Below, one piece after another: positions 45,426 through 57,783 of a DNA stretch of 64,000 bases; the stretch's first letter is position 1, and each line of letters opens with the position of its first letter. Both the position numbers and the translations under genes were made by a program. The stretch lies in the NCBI GenBank assembly GCA_017654935.2, contig CM065695.1, positions 30,513,167 through 30,577,166 on the forward strand, in the 5' to 3' direction. Source of the DNA: Phymorhynchus buccinoides. Its lineage: Eukaryota > Mollusca > Gastropoda > Neogastropoda > Raphitomidae. The notes below the pieces were generated by a model. The model did not search any database. It was given only the letters and a program-made list of their open reading frames with translations, and was not told the origin of the DNA.

Positions 45426-47533
45426 TGTATATTCACTAAAAGTGATATTAGACAAGGTGTATGTGTATGTGTTTGTGTGTGCAAGTGTGAGTGTGTTATA
45501 TTGCGGCATTATATTTCGTGTCAAAACAGCTTCAAAGATTTTCGTTAAAGATACAGATCCACACCTCTTCCTCCATTTTTATTGGTTCTTTCCGGGTTTT
45601 TCACTCTTCCCTTTCTTACTGCAGATTGAGCTCTTAAACCTCTCTCTAGCGTTCTCTACATTTAACGTTAATTTTCTCCCATTTACATGATTAAAAACAT
45701 GCATTCAATAATCGTAGAAGATAAAGGCAAGACGGAAAGAACGCAATGAACCAAGACCATGACAACGGTCGGCGGCTGTTCCTTGTATTATTGCGCTACA
45801 TATCAAATAATGGCCTTTATTATTATTGCGAATAATTATTCAACAAAGATAATTAGCTCAAAATGTTGATGAAATACAGCTTAACTCATTCAAGTCGTTC
45901 CGGCCATATATGTCCGGAATTAATTGATAACTGTCAGTTTGATGCATTTGCTTCAAGGGAAGCAAGTCCGTGCACACAATACCTTGGTCACTTCTAAACT
46001 CGCTTCACTCCATTAGACCACAATTTTGCCTTTGTCTTTGCTTTTGTAGTGGTTTGTTGTGGGGAAACCAATCGGTGTAGAGTTTTTCTATATAAAGTCT
46101 TTATATAAAAAAAGTCTGACCATACGGGTCTCTGACCGATTGGACGCTAATCTCATCATCAACAAAAGTTTGATCTACCACTTCCCTATGTCTAAACCTG
46201 AAGTAAAACCCCGTAATCTTGTTTCATTTCTCTTTTTGTTTATGTATGTTTTGTTTGTGTGTATGGCTGGAGTGATTTGTGAGGTTTTTTTTTATCATTC
46301 AAAATCGATGAGATGCGAATTAAATTGATATTTGCTAAGAATGGTAAGTCTGAAAATGCGTGGAGAGCCGAGAAATCGAAAGGGGATGATGTGTTGATCT
46401 GCACCTTTACCAGATTTTCAACTGTTTTCAATATATCGGGTCTCAGAAGCTAAAAAAAACCATGTCATAAACCTGCATGCATTGTAAGAAGATTGTTTTC
46501 ATGGGGGGTGGGGTGTGTGTTGTTTTTTCTTTGGTGGTATGTTTCATTTTATATATAGCTTTCCTTTCTACCCTCTGTTATATTTTTTTTGTTTGTGGCT
46601 CAAGCCACAAACCTATAACTCACTTTGTCGGTCGGTCGGTCCAAAATTGTCGCACTTCAAATCGAGGCTACAAAATTGTCGCACTTCAAATCGAGGCTGC
46701 ACTTCAAATTGAGGCTGCTCTTTAAAATGATGTATTTTAAAGCGTACAAAATAATAAACATACGTAATACAGACACTGCAACAGACACGACAAGTATGCG
46801 GTGCTTCTTTCGATGAGTATAAGTAGGATAAATAGTTTTAAATGTTTTCCAAAAGATATAAAAAGTTACGAAATGGTGCAGAGATAACATTCTGGTTTAC
46901 AGATTAAAATTATTGAAAAGCCAGGGGAGGTAACTCATGATTGGAGTGGTAAAAATAGACCGCGTGCCGCAAACTATTGCGATTCCGCGCTTGTTTTGTT
47001 ACAAGTAAACAGTTTTCACAATTGCAGACAGCATAAAGACTACATTTTATTCATTTATTTATTTTATTGATAGTTTTGAAAAGTATTTCTGCAGTTATTT
47101 GGAAGTTGTAATCATTATACCTTGCATGTTCAGAATTGAGAGTTGTATGTATTAACCCATCTTGATATTACATTAGTTATGGAGATAAAAGTTGCTTGGT
47201 GATGGTGTTCTAATTTTACAGCTTTATTAGTTCATGGATGCTGTTCCTTGCAGGATTTTTAAATTGCCTAGAGCCGGCGTCGCCGGATTATAAGAATTTG
47301 AGAAGCAACGATTTTCTTACACATGCGCACACTTGTACAATAAAAAGGGCCTGTATATTAAGCATTGGCTATATTCAAAGGGATGTAGCGCTTGTACTAG
47401 TCTAGAGGGGTGAAAAAGGAGCAGTAAATGTGTGTGTGGGCCGCCCCCTTGCAGGATTGTTTTAATTTCCCAGGAGCACCCATGTTAGTTCGACCTGCAC
47501 GCTCTTCATTGTACTTTACCACTTTATTTTCCA
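45426..47533. other. No recognised gene
   Basis: AT-rich. A TTAACTCATTCAAGTCGTTC phrase at 45882 and its relative at 49901 look like single ends of another TTAA element. CTTCAAATCGAGGCT is repeated three times at 46655-46715. Confidence 0.35.
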
Positions 47534-47672
47534 GGGCCTGTATTCACGTTGAGATAGCATGAGACTTAGCATGATGCTAACTTAGAAGCTTAGGATTTAA
47601 TAGGACTTTTGGAAGAGCTTCTAAGTTAGCATGATGCTAAGTCTCATGCTATCTCAACGTGAATACAGGCCC
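47534..47672. mobile_element. Near-perfect foldback element, 139 bp
   Basis: Arms of about 57 bp with one mismatch: GGGCCTGTATTCACGTTGAG is mirrored by CTCAACGTGAATACAGGCCC; loop about 25 bp. Confidence 0.95.
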
Positions 47673-47889
47673 AGACTAGAAAGTCAGACTTCATGTTCAT
47701 TTTTAAAAGTTTCTCAGACTTAAAAATCAAATATGAAAGTAAGACGCATGGATAATTTGACCTCGTATATATAATGTATTATGTAAATGTTGTGAAGATT
47801 GTGGTTTGCTTTATGTTTCAAATAATTTGTAGCGGTCACTGCCACTTTGATTGTTATCTATTGGTTTGCTTTTTTACAGCCGATTACCC

Positions 47890-48110
47890 GATGGCTTAGA
47901 GTCAAAACGGACTATCTCTAGATAGTCCATTGAACTTATTGCGAAAATTAATAACTTGTATAAAAAAAAAAGACTGCAGAAATATAAAAAGGATAATCCC
48001 CATTTTATATTATTTGTAGTCTTCTTTAATACAAGTTCTTAGTTTTTTCAATAACATCAATAATAAGTCGATGGACTATCTAGAGATAGTCCATTTTGGC
48101 TCTGAGCCAA
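47890..48110. mobile_element. Family O inverted-repeat element, second copy
   Basis: GATGGCTTAGAGTCAAAACG and ATTTTGGCTCTGAGCC termini, with CGGACTATCTCTAGATAGTC and ACTATCTAGAGATAGTCC inside. Confidence 0.8.
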
Positions 48111-49055
48111 TTTATTTGTTTTGTGTGTTTGCCTCTTACAAAAAAAGGATTGCCTTTTTTTCTCTCATCCTTTGGTTTTCTGGGTTTCCTTTTCTTCTCC
48201 ATTTGCCTTCATAGCAGTTTTCAACTTTATTTCTGTTACAATTAAGATAGTCATGTGTAAGGAAATCCTCCAAAAAAAACTAGGTGGTTATTTTTCGTAA
48301 AATCAGTTCAAGGGTTGGCTTCCTTTGTTGGCAAAGCTGTGAAAACTTACCTCTGGTTTATTACATTTGAGTATCATTTCAAGTGCATGTTTTGATTTCA
48401 CTCCTGGTTTGATAGATCGAAATAACAGAAAACGATTGAGTGTTAAATCCAAGCATTCCATAAACTAGTTTACTGAACAGAATGAAAGCCATTGGAATTC
48501 TCAGAGAGGCTAAGGTGATGATAAAATTGTAACAAATTCCATTGTTGTGTTTTTTGTTTTATGTTAATGGGTAATGTTGCAAACAAAACACACCATGACA
48601 AATTTAAATATTAAAACGAATGCTTATTAATCTTTGTTACATTTTGATTTTTTTTTAAAATGGTTTCACATGAAAATCCTTTCTTAATAATATTAATATT
48701 TTGGGGATATTGTGTATTTATTTCTTTTTTTCAAATGGTTTTAAAGTCAAGTGACTTGCTTGCAAATATATACGTTGTTATTGTCAAGCAGCTGATGTTT
48801 GGTTATTAAATTTGTTGTGATATGCATATTACACACATGATATTCTCATGCTATTCAGTCCAATGGTATTTTGTTGAATAAACTTTAATTGTACAAGTCA
48901 AAACGTTATGGTATTCCCAGTTCTATAAAAACAGGAGTACACTGAATGAGAGTGATGGCCATGTTTCTTTGTGTATGTGTGTCATTCATTAAATGTCTAT
49001 CCACTACTCCTGATATTAGACACACACAGAAAAAGGTGTGGTTTTTTTTTGGGGG
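48111..49055. other. No recognised gene
   Basis: AT-rich, T-run-rich sequence; AATAAA at 48875. Confidence 0.35.
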
Positions 49056-49500
49056 GGGTTGCTGTCCCATCTTCTGGGCCGTACAGTGGCGTTGCTCCCA
49101 CGCCGCTCATCTCGAATCCCAATTCGCAGCCACACCCCGGCTTGTTCAGATCGCAGAATCTGAGACCAGCAGTTCAAGGGGAGCGAATCTATGTTAAGCC
49201 GTCAGGAGGCAACCAACCGAGGAGACACTGCACTGCCGCTGAGTCACTTTGGTAGAATTCAATGGAGCCTGTTCAGGACACCACCTACTAAGCCCCCTAT
49301 TGACGACACTATTCTCTTTGTCGCGGAGCCAGCGTGAGTGAGGTCCTCCTCCGAGGGCGCCACCACGACCGTCCACCGACAGCTCCCCAGAACACACTGA
49401 TCCCCATGACTTTGACCCGAACGCACCAAGGCAAAGACTGGATTGGAAACCGAAACTGAGGTCACCATGAGAGAGCAGGGCTTGCAAAGCCACAGAATTT
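49056..49500 (+). repeat. Family C interspersed repeat and GC-rich continuation
   Basis: GCTGTCCCATCTTCTGGGCC to GACCAGCAGTTCAAGGGGAG matches 11190-11345 inverted. The GC-rich part to 49500 lacks a recognisable product. Confidence 0.55.
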
Positions 49501-49589
49501 GAGACATTTTTCTTTTTAATGCTTGATGGAAATGAGGCGGATGACTATGATGATGATGCTATGGAGTTCCGTATCGGTCTGAGACTACG

Positions 49590-49884
49590 CGACAGGGCTG
49601 TATTCTACGCTTCCTTTCATAATGATATCCCGGCGTTAACAAGACCCGAGAACTACAGACACCTGCAGTGTTGGTCTTGAAATTAGAGCAACACTCTCAG
49701 AATCGCATCTGTTAAGCGGATGAAGCTCGAATGTGTGGTTTCAGTCTTCCCATTGATCCCATAGCCACTCACTCTGGGTAGGAGTCGGTCCAGGACCGAA
49801 AAAACCCTCGCCTCTGATGGGATTCGAACCCATGACCTCCCAGCCAGTAGTCCGCGACGCTAACCATTACGCCACGGCAGCTGG
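49590..49884 (-). mobile_element. tRNA-derived SINE, second type
   Basis: The minus-strand head (49884 to about 49811) has TGGCGTAATGGTTAGCG (A-box-like) and GGGTTCGAATCCCAT (B box within a perfect T-stem). The acceptor stem pairs poorly, so it is not a working tRNA. A non-tRNA body follows. Confidence 0.65.
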
Positions 49885-50263
49885 TGTAAAAAGAAGTGTT
49901 AACTCACTCGGGACGAATGAGCCAGTTCCGGCTCATGGCTCACAAAACCGTTTAGGACGAATGAGCCGGATCCTGCTCATGAGTTTTCAATAGGTTTTGA
50001 TTTCTGTCGTGTAACCAGGTCAGGTCAGATCTTCAGGGCAGCCAGGCCTCGCGGCCTCTTGATGTGCCCTTTCTTTTGATTGTTCATTTAAGTGATTTTG
50101 TTTAGCAATTTGAGATTGGCATAGCTGTGACGCTTTTTGAGCAATCGTTGTTGTCTTAATCATAACTGTATTTCAATACAGCAATTTTGGGATCACTATC
50201 TAGGAGGTTTTTGATATGGTTAATGTTAGAAGCAAGTTTAGTTTGTGCAGGGAGATTGTTCTA

Positions 50264-50437
50264 GTATGACGTTTAAGAAGTATTATAGTAAAAGCGCCAC
50301 TTATATCTTGATCAATACACAGATATATCAAAGACAGAATTTACGTAAAATTCTGTATTTAAACGGGTATATCTTCATGTTGATCAGGATATACCTGGCG
50401 CTTTCTTTACTATACTACTTCTTAAACGTCATACTAT
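50264..50437. repeat. Foldback element, 174 bp
   Basis: AGTATGACGTTTAAGAAGTA is mirrored by TACTTCTTAAACGTCATACT; inner arms AAAGCGCCA / TGGCGCTTT. Confidence 0.9.
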
Positions 50438-50458
50438 CAATACCAATTGGAATTTTTT

Positions 50459-50956
50459 AGCCATCTCAAATAAATAAGAAAATGAAAAATCTCGTTTTCT
50501 AGGCGATTTAGAGACGGTTTCCTTCTGGAGTAAGAGTTTATATGGTTTGTTTTCTAACCTTCCTTTCCCTTCTCCTTTTTCTCTGTTGTCTGTTTATTCT
50601 TCTCTCATCCCTTCAATTTCAAATGGGGCCTCGGTTTTCTTGAATAAATCATGATCTGTCTGTCTCTCTCTCTCTCTGTCTCTCAATGTTTTATAAGCAA
50701 TATTCTCCCATCTTTCACAATATCTCAAACTCCAAGGCTTGTGCTTTATTTAGACCACAGCCATCTCAAATAAATGTAAAAAAAATGAAAAATCTCGTTT
50801 TCTAGGCGATTTAGAGACGGTTTCCTTCTGGAGTAAGAGTTTATATGGTTTGTTTTCTAACCTTCCTTTCCCTTCTCCTTTTTCTCTGTTTTGTCTGTTT
50901 ATTCTTCTCTTATCCCTTCAATTTCAAATGGGGCCTCGGTTTTCTTGAATAAATCA

Positions 50957-50990
<34 letters not shown>

Positions 50991-51367
50991 ATGTTTTATA
51001 AGCAATATTCTCCCATCTTTCACAATATCTCAAACTCCAAGGCTTGTGCTTTATTTAGACCACAGCCATCTCAAATAAATGTAAAAAAAATGAAAAATCT
51101 CGTTTTCTAGGCGATTTAGAGACGGTTTCCTTCTGGAGTAAGAGTTTATATGGTTTGTTTTCTAACCTTCCTTTCCCTTCTCCTTTTTCTCTGTTTTGTC
51201 TGTTTATTCTTCTCTTATCCCTTCAATTTCAAATGGGGCCTCGGTTTTCTTGAATAAATCATGCTCTCTCTCTCTCTCTCTCTCTGTCTCTCAATGTTTT
51301 ATAAGCAATATTCTCCCATCTTTCACAATATCTCAAACTCCAAGGCTTGTGCTTTATTTAGACCACA
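50459..51367 (+). repeat. Three tandem copies of a 302-bp unit
   Basis: AGCCATCTCAAATAAAT starts units at 50459, 50760 and 51063. Each ends TGTGCTTTATTTAGACCACA and carries TTGAATAAATCATG followed by a CT microsatellite of different length. Confidence 0.95.
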
Positions 51368-51787
51368 ACTTTTGATATTTTTGGGGGTGTCGTGTTTCGC
51401 TTTTTCACTCTACAATGGGACACTAAAGATCAAGCAACAAGTTCTTTAACAGAATACTTTAATGGAACCAAAACAACGTCCATGTCAGATTCTAAATTAA
51501 ATGATCTAATTATATGATAATGTGCAATGATCAAGCTCTGATTTCACCAGAACTAAAACAGAAATATTAGTTATTAAAAGAGAAGAAAATAGCCCAAAAA
51601 AATGAAAGAAAGAAGAAAAAAAACCCACCACCAGCAATGTAACACTAACAGTATGTTGTATATTGCTGAACACATATCAAACCTAGCCGTATAATGCTGA
51701 ACACATTAAACCTAGCCGTATAATGCTGAACACATATCAAACCTAGCCAATGCAGTAAATAGGCTGAATAAAATAACACAACATCTA
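51368..51787. other. No recognised gene; short tandem repeat
   Basis: CTAGCCGTATAATGCTGAAC repeats at 51680-51735; otherwise AT-rich. Confidence 0.4.
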
Positions 51788-51911
51788 CCGTATTTTACAC
51801 AAAATTCAGATTTTGTTGTTATAGTTTCTTACTATTATTATCAGGCACATTATAAGGCGCAGGGGTCTCTGTCCAGGGATAAAGTATCGCCTTATAGTCC
51901 GTAAAATACGG
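51788..51911. mobile_element. Family E element, compact copy
   Basis: ACCGTATTTTACACAAAATT at the left and GCCTTATAGTCCGTAAAATA at the right; internal TTATAAGGCGCAGGGGTCT. Confidence 0.65.
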
Positions 51912-52577
51912 CACATAATACTGTAAATTCAAAATATCTGAAACATGAGCAATATGAATTGTTCGGAAATAATTAAGGGGAGTAATTTCATGGAGTGATC
52001 TTGCCTAATTCAATCGGTCAAACAGGGGAAGTCAATCTCGTAGCCTATCGACTCGTGTGTTTGAGCAGACATACAGCACTTAGAACACTGTGCGTCATTC
52101 TAAACATTGTATGTCATTTATATTTTTACGTCACATTTTGCAAGTTTTATTAGTTTGTGGCCACTGGCCATCCCTAATTTTTCACAAAAATTTGTTTGCA
52201 AGTCGTTGACTCGCATTCTGCAGTTCAAGCTTCAATGCCATTGTTGCTATGGTGTTTGACCGAGTAATGGAGGTAAACTCCTCTAATTTTCACGAAGTGC
52301 TCTCCCTATTTTTTGTCCGAAAATCGTCTATTAAGTAAAAGTGATAATGATATGTGAACAAGTCTGAAAAGCAAATCATCAAAACTCACCAACATAATAA
52401 AAATGTTGAAAAGTATCAAATACAATTGGAAAAGTTAACTTAATGTTGAAATAGTACAATACAATCAGTAATGCAATGAACACTGAATGAAAGATAATTC
52501 AACTTTTAAACCCTACTCTGTCCATTAGACTTCATAACCATAAGTACAAAGTCATAGACAATACAGGGCTGTATATT
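51912..52577. other. No recognised feature
   Basis: AT-rich; no supported gene. Confidence 0.35.
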
Positions 52578-52725
52578 AGCTAGGTTTCCCAAGTCCGGTC
52601 CCCCCCCCTCTTCACCCCCCCCCCCCAAAAAAAAATGGTGACGCTGTGCTTGCGGCAACGCACTCTCCAGGTGGGAGCAACCCGAAGTCTCTGTGACTAG
52701 AATATACCAAAATACCAGACACAAT
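52578..52725 (+). mobile_element. Family B SINE 3' part
   Basis: GCTAGGTTTCCCAAGTCCGG, CTCTCCAGGTGGGAGCAACC and CTGTGACTAGAATATACC match 58740-58927. Confidence 0.7.
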
Positions 52726-52883
52726 CAAGGCTCATACACACCAAGGCTCATACACACTCACACAAAGAGTCAAAGCGAAAAACAACAACATGACAATGTC
52801 TAAAACTAGCAACAGTTTTGCCATCAGTTTGATTTTATCTCTAATAAGTGGACTAGTATTGAAAAAAGAAAGACAATGTGACG

Positions 52884-53416
52884 TTAAAGGTGGACCCTGA
52901 CGGATGAGCTTTTGCAAGAAACGCGTTGAGATCACCAGAAAGACAGCCTTTTCAAGGATCGGAACACTCACTTTGCTCTGGTTTCCTATAAATTAAACCG
53001 TCAAAACTGCGATTCTTCCTTGGCGGAGATGCCGGAGAGAGTAGCCATTTTGGATGGGGTGGGTGAAAGTCACTCATTGTGGTTGAAACGTTTTCTTTTT
53101 TTGTAGTGCTGTAAAATAAAAATTGGAGCTGTTTCCTTTGTTGTGAGCGAAACTCCTTTAGATAATCTGTATAACATTTTTTTTTTTTTAATTTTAAAGG
53201 CTTTCATTGCGAAAAATTTGTGCAAACGATTTGGTCTAAACACAGGCGGCCATTAGAAAAGAGACGGCACACGCCTTCTCTTTGAGTGAAATAATTTCAC
53301 GGTTTGATTTCTAGGAAACCAGAGCAAAGTGAATGTTGCAATCTCTGTAAAGGGTGTTTTCCTGGTGATCTGGACGTGTTTCTTACAAAAACTCATCCGT
53401 CAGGGTGCCCCTTTAA
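52884..53416. mobile_element. TTAA-bounded element with about 120-bp inverted arms
   Basis: TTAAAGGTGGACCCTGACGG is mirrored by CCGTCAGGGTGCCCCTTTAA; further in, CACTTTGCTCTGGTTTCCTA pairs with TAGGAAACCAGAGCAAAGTG. Confidence 0.85.
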
Positions 53417-53751
53417 AGGGTTAAACCATCTGATGGCGTACAGAATATATAACCAGATCTGAATTTTAGTTTTTTGTTTTGTTGGCTTAAATAAGGGATT
53501 TCCGTAAAGTGAGTGAACCCTGTGCAATACATTATCAGAGGTTGGTGATGAAATGAAAACGGGTATCGCAAATATTATGACACTTCAGTCTAAAATTACT
53601 TTTTTTTTTCTTCTAAGAACAATGTTTATGAAATGCTATAAAATGTAATAAACAGCATCTTGTGTTAGCTTCATAAGCAACAAACCCTAGTTCGCTTTAC
53701 GGTTGCAGCAGACAGGTTTTTTGCTCATCTCCACTAGACCTTATCATGGTC

Positions 53752-54062
53752 TTCTTCTTCTTCTTCCTCGATCGCTCAGACAGTTTCCTGTCAATTATGA
53801 GCGCAGATGCGTCATGCTGCCGTTATGCGCCTAACTAAGAAATAGTTAGGCCCAGCAAGTCTGACTTCGGCTGGAGGAAATCTTTTTGAAAGTGTTTCTC
53901 GAAAAAAGGCAGGAGAATGGACCGGTAAGGCAGAAAGATAGTAGATGACAGTGAGCAAAGGGAAAAGGCAGAGTCAAAGAGAGTGACAGATTAGAGGAAG
54001 TTAGCACAGAACTTCCAGAAGGTGGAGGAACTATTAATACAAAAGACCCCCCGGTATCCCAT
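53752..54062 (-). repeat. Family A interspersed repeat, near full length
   Basis: CTTCTTCTTC tail, then GCTCAGACAGTTTCCTGTCA to CCCCCCGGTATCCC. Confidence 0.8.
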
Positions 54063-55046
54063 GGTCTGAACGCTAAGTATTTTGGATGAGATGACGACAA
54101 TTGAAGTCTCATGTGCTCAAGCACTGTGCACATGCTTAGAAACCCAGCGGCAACAAAGAAATTGTCAATTGGTCGTCCCCTTCGGTCACACACCAAAAAT
54201 GCATAAAAAAACTAAAAAAGAATGTAGCGCTGCACTAATTTCACAGACGAGTCTCTGTGACTATACAATTGATACAATACAATAGATCTTTCTTTTCCAT
54301 TAACACTTAAATACAGTGTCGGCTTCATCGAATATTGCATCGAATGAAGACCCGCTTAAACATAAAATGCTTTTCATACTGCATTGCACTGAATGAAGGA
54401 CTCACTAAATACAAAATACCAAGTCAAATATGCCCAGCCAAACATCGACAAGTCATAAAATGTCTACTTTTGTTGAAAAGAACAAAAGCCTCGTTAAATA
54501 CCATCAGAATACAATTACTTCGTTCTGACAATACAAAAGTTTAATTTGCTTACTATTTTATCCACGACTGTGGGCTTCCTCGGACCAACTGATCCTTACA
54601 TAGATTGGCGAAAATAGGGTGGTAAATCCCTGTCAGGAAGGGCTTTTAATGACTGCTTATTGTAACGGCCTCCTTCGGTTTACGCATTCTCCCGTCATTC
54701 TCCCTTTCCAATATCTTAGTCCCCTCCCAGTTTATCTCATAATATTCAACGCTATGATGGTTGCTCTTTTTTTTGTTGCTTTTTAGTATAAAAAGATTTG
54801 CAATCCTTTATATTGTTCGTGTCCCCAACTAAATCTAAAGTAATGTCTCATATGACTTAGGTCGAGAAGACGTAAAACTTTATTTTCACATTATATTGTT
54901 TATTTTGTCTTGTTCCGAATTTGCGCCTTGATCTACCAACATAGACTTTCTCACAGTTCTTACTAGGAATTGGGTGATTCACTTAGGCTTTTTCTTCAAT
55001 GTTTTTATCTTTCGGGTGTTTGTTTAAAGTCTAAGTGTGTTTCTAG
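54063..55046. other. No recognised gene
   Basis: Contains a CACAGACGAGTCTCTGTGAC fragment of the family B tail at 54243 and a retroelement-like 3' end at 54790-54900. Confidence 0.35.
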
Positions 55047-55210
55047 GGTCTGATGAGGCTGCACGGCTGTTGATACGTGATGCTTTGAATACACGACTGA
55101 TGTCTCCGGACAGGCATTGGGACGGATATATGACCCTCTTTTCACCCAACTATAAAAGATGGACAAAAACTCCCCAAGGACCAGAGCTGAGACAAAGATA
55201 TTCTAAAATG
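55047..55210 (+). CDS. Candidate isolated coding exon, product unknown
   Basis: A pyrimidine-rich stretch and GTGTTTCTAG precede the segment, and GTAAGATGG follows ATG, so it has both splice sites. It is open throughout in one frame with charged, non-repetitive sequence (DEAARLLIRDALNTRLMS, RHWDGYMTLFS, TPQGPELRQRYSKM). The exon would be 164 bp, start phase 2 and end on a codon boundary. I do not recognise the product, and no partner exon is identified. It could be a decayed transposon frame, since an 85-codon open stretch follows at 55216-55473. Confidence 0.3.
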
Positions 55211-55984
55211 GTAAGATGGATTACTTAAGAGCTCGGCGAACCGGGCTGATAGAGTTATCGTTAGTGGGGCCAGTATACTTTTCACAGTGGAGGCTATCCA
55301 AAAACTCAGACTGGAACTTGAACGGAGAATTCAACTGGCCTATCGATGTGCAAAAAATGTGTACTGTTTCAAAGGGACATAACCAGTGTTTCTGTCCTCA
55401 CTACTCATATAGGGAAAAGAGACTGGATGTTTATCTTCCCCTGTACAGTCTTTGGCTGAGATGTTGTCAGTAGCTCAAAGGAAATCAACAGTGATGGACA
55501 GCACTGTAAGGTAAATGAAACTTTTGTACTGTGTCAGAAGAGAAAAACGCATTCTAACTGGATTAACTAACACAATGAACACTTTCAAGGATATCGTTAA
55601 ATATTAATTTACATTAAATGAAGACTTACTCCAAAAGGAATGTCAATATGCAAATCATATATACCTTCACCTTAAAAATCCGTATTATATATAATAGTAA
55701 CATGTCTGAAAACAAAGTGCCACATGCTATACACACCTTTCTTCCAAGTGATGAAAGAAAATATTAATGAATGAATCCCGCCCAAACCATAAGACAATCA
55801 GTCAATCAATCAATCCACCTATCAGTCTTAAACTGGTTCAGTTAATTGAAAAACACAACTAAAATTTGCAAGTAAAGCAAAATAACATTGTAGTTCCTTT
55901 AAAAGAAAGAAAATGTTAGGAACTCAATCTACCCATCACCACAAAAAAGTAACAAATCCAATGCAAGAAAATAAGCAAAACAAT

Positions 55985-56700
55985 TTCACATTACCATAAA
56001 ATTGGTGCAGTAGTTTTAAGGCAAAATATGCAGTTCACAGCAACTCTATCTTTTAAGACTAGCACAGGAAAACCAAAGGACAAATTTATGGCATAATAAT
56101 AATGACAATTTATATAGCGCTTATTCTCCTTACGGGGCTCTAAGCGCTTCACAAAGAAGTTAAAAATCAGAGCAAAAACAACAAAACAACGCACTCATAA
56201 TAAGGAACAACCCAAAACGAAATCATTATAACTACATTTACGTCACCCCCCCCTTCACACTCCCCTAGAATCCAAACCATTACAAATAGCGTTTTCCATG
56301 CAAAAGGCATTTTCTCACACTACCCCCACCCCTCCGCCCCCCCCCGCATTCACCATCCCCCTTCATAGACCTCAAGCTGACCTACTTTTCATAGATCTCC
56401 CAGCACGCATGCACACACACACACACACGCACGCGCGCGCGTACGCGCATGGCACTTGTACATTATCATGAAGAAAGGAAGAAAAAGATAGAAAAGAAAA
56501 TTATCATGCAAACCAGATTTGGTGAAAAGTAATACTTGTGGAAAAGAAAAATTATGCACATGTCAATTTTATTGATGATATAATTATAAATAAGCTTGAT
56601 CTTATCAATGCAAAATTGGTGTGGTAGTTTAAGGCAAAATATGCAGTTAATGACAACTGTATCTTTAAAATTAAGGACTACCACAATAAAACAATTCAAA
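55985..56700 (+). repeat. Direct duplication of about 100 bp
   Basis: TTTAAGGCAAAATATGCAGTT with flanking AAAATTGGTG is at 55997-56060 and again at 56612-56660. Between them are a TTTATATAGCGCTTATTCTC interspersed sequence (56110) and a CA/CG tract (56412-56450). Confidence 0.75.
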
Positions 56701-56750
56701 TTTGATAAAATGGCATTTGTATTTTTGGTAAAGGTCAAGATGTGCCACAC

Positions 56751-57100
56751 CCCCTACATTTCTCGGTTAATTGTATTTTTCCGTTTTTGCCTTTCTTACC
56801 ATACATAAAGCTGTATTTTAGGAACATGTTTAGCTAATAACCTTTTTGGAATACTAACCCTATCCCTAACCCTAGCCCTAAACCTAACCCTACCCCCCAC
56901 TATGTACTGCAGTACACCGCGATTTGTCACAGTTGTGGTTCGTTGCGTTTTCCCGTCTTATAGGGTAGGGTTAGGTTTAGGGCTAGGGTTAGTATTCCAA
57001 AAAGGTTATTAGCTAAAAATGTTCCTAAAATACAGCTGTATGTATGGTAAGAAAGGCAATAACGGAAAAATACAATTAACCGAGAAATGCAGGGGGGGGG
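56751..57100. mobile_element. Foldback element with telomere-like CCCTAA arms
   Basis: Arms of about 140 bp: CATTTCTCGGTTAATTGTAT is mirrored by ATACAATTAACCGAGAAATG. Inside the arms CCCTATCCCTAACCCTAGCC pairs with TAGGGCTAGGGTTAG. The spacer is about 65 bp. Confidence 0.9.
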
Positions 57101-57112
57101 GGGGGGGGGGGG
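57092..57112 (+). repeat. Poly-G tract
   Basis: 21 consecutive G at the right edge of the foldback. Confidence 0.95.
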
Positions 57113-57226
57113 CACATCTTTACCGTGGCTGTATTTGTTTTAATAATAATTGTTATTGATAACAAAATCTTAAGTAAGCAAGATTTAATGAAAAGTGATT
57201 CTGGTACAAAAGAAAAATTGTGTTTT

Positions 57227-57228
<2 letters not shown>

Positions 57229-57300
<72 letters not shown>
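57229..57300 (+). repeat. (GA)n microsatellite
   Basis: Pure GA run. Confidence 0.97.
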
Positions 57301-57301
<1 letters not shown>

Positions 57302-57690
57302 ATTACCAGCATCTTATTTTGAAACAATCAAATTACAACGTACTCAGACAAAGCCCTAACCTCATAAATACCAACAGTTTGTGGAGGGAAAACAAAATAA
57401 TGACATCAATAACAGCATAATTGGGGTTTTTAAGTATACAAACATGAAATCATAATTGTAAAAAATGCAATCACATCACCAGGAAAAACAATTATTACCA
57501 CCACCATTACACATTTCAAAGCTCATACCCAAAAATAATAATTATTATTACCACATTTGCAAATTCTAAGAGTGCATACCAACAAAGAAAAACACAGTTT
57601 GCAATCGTCTATGGCACAATACTGAACGTGTACAGATGTAAATAACTGAAAATCAAGATTGTGGGCACCAGTATTTAAAATAACTACACA

Positions 57691-57783
57691 GTGTATTAAC
57701 ATTCGAGGGGTAAATGCCTAAGCGTGTTATCACCCTTCTTTTTTCCTTTTGTGAACACTTTTAGGCAATTCACCCCTCGGAAT
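57691..57783. repeat. Small foldback element
   Basis: ATTCGAGGGGTAAATGCCTAA is mirrored by TTAGGCAATTCACCCCTCGG with a few mismatches. Confidence 0.7.

Noticed and set aside
49811..49884. Functional tRNA gene, minus strand
   Set aside because: The T-stem is perfect, but the D-stem and acceptor stem do not pair; it is a SINE head.
56860..57000. True interstitial telomere array
   Set aside because: Units are degenerate and confined to the arms of a foldback element.
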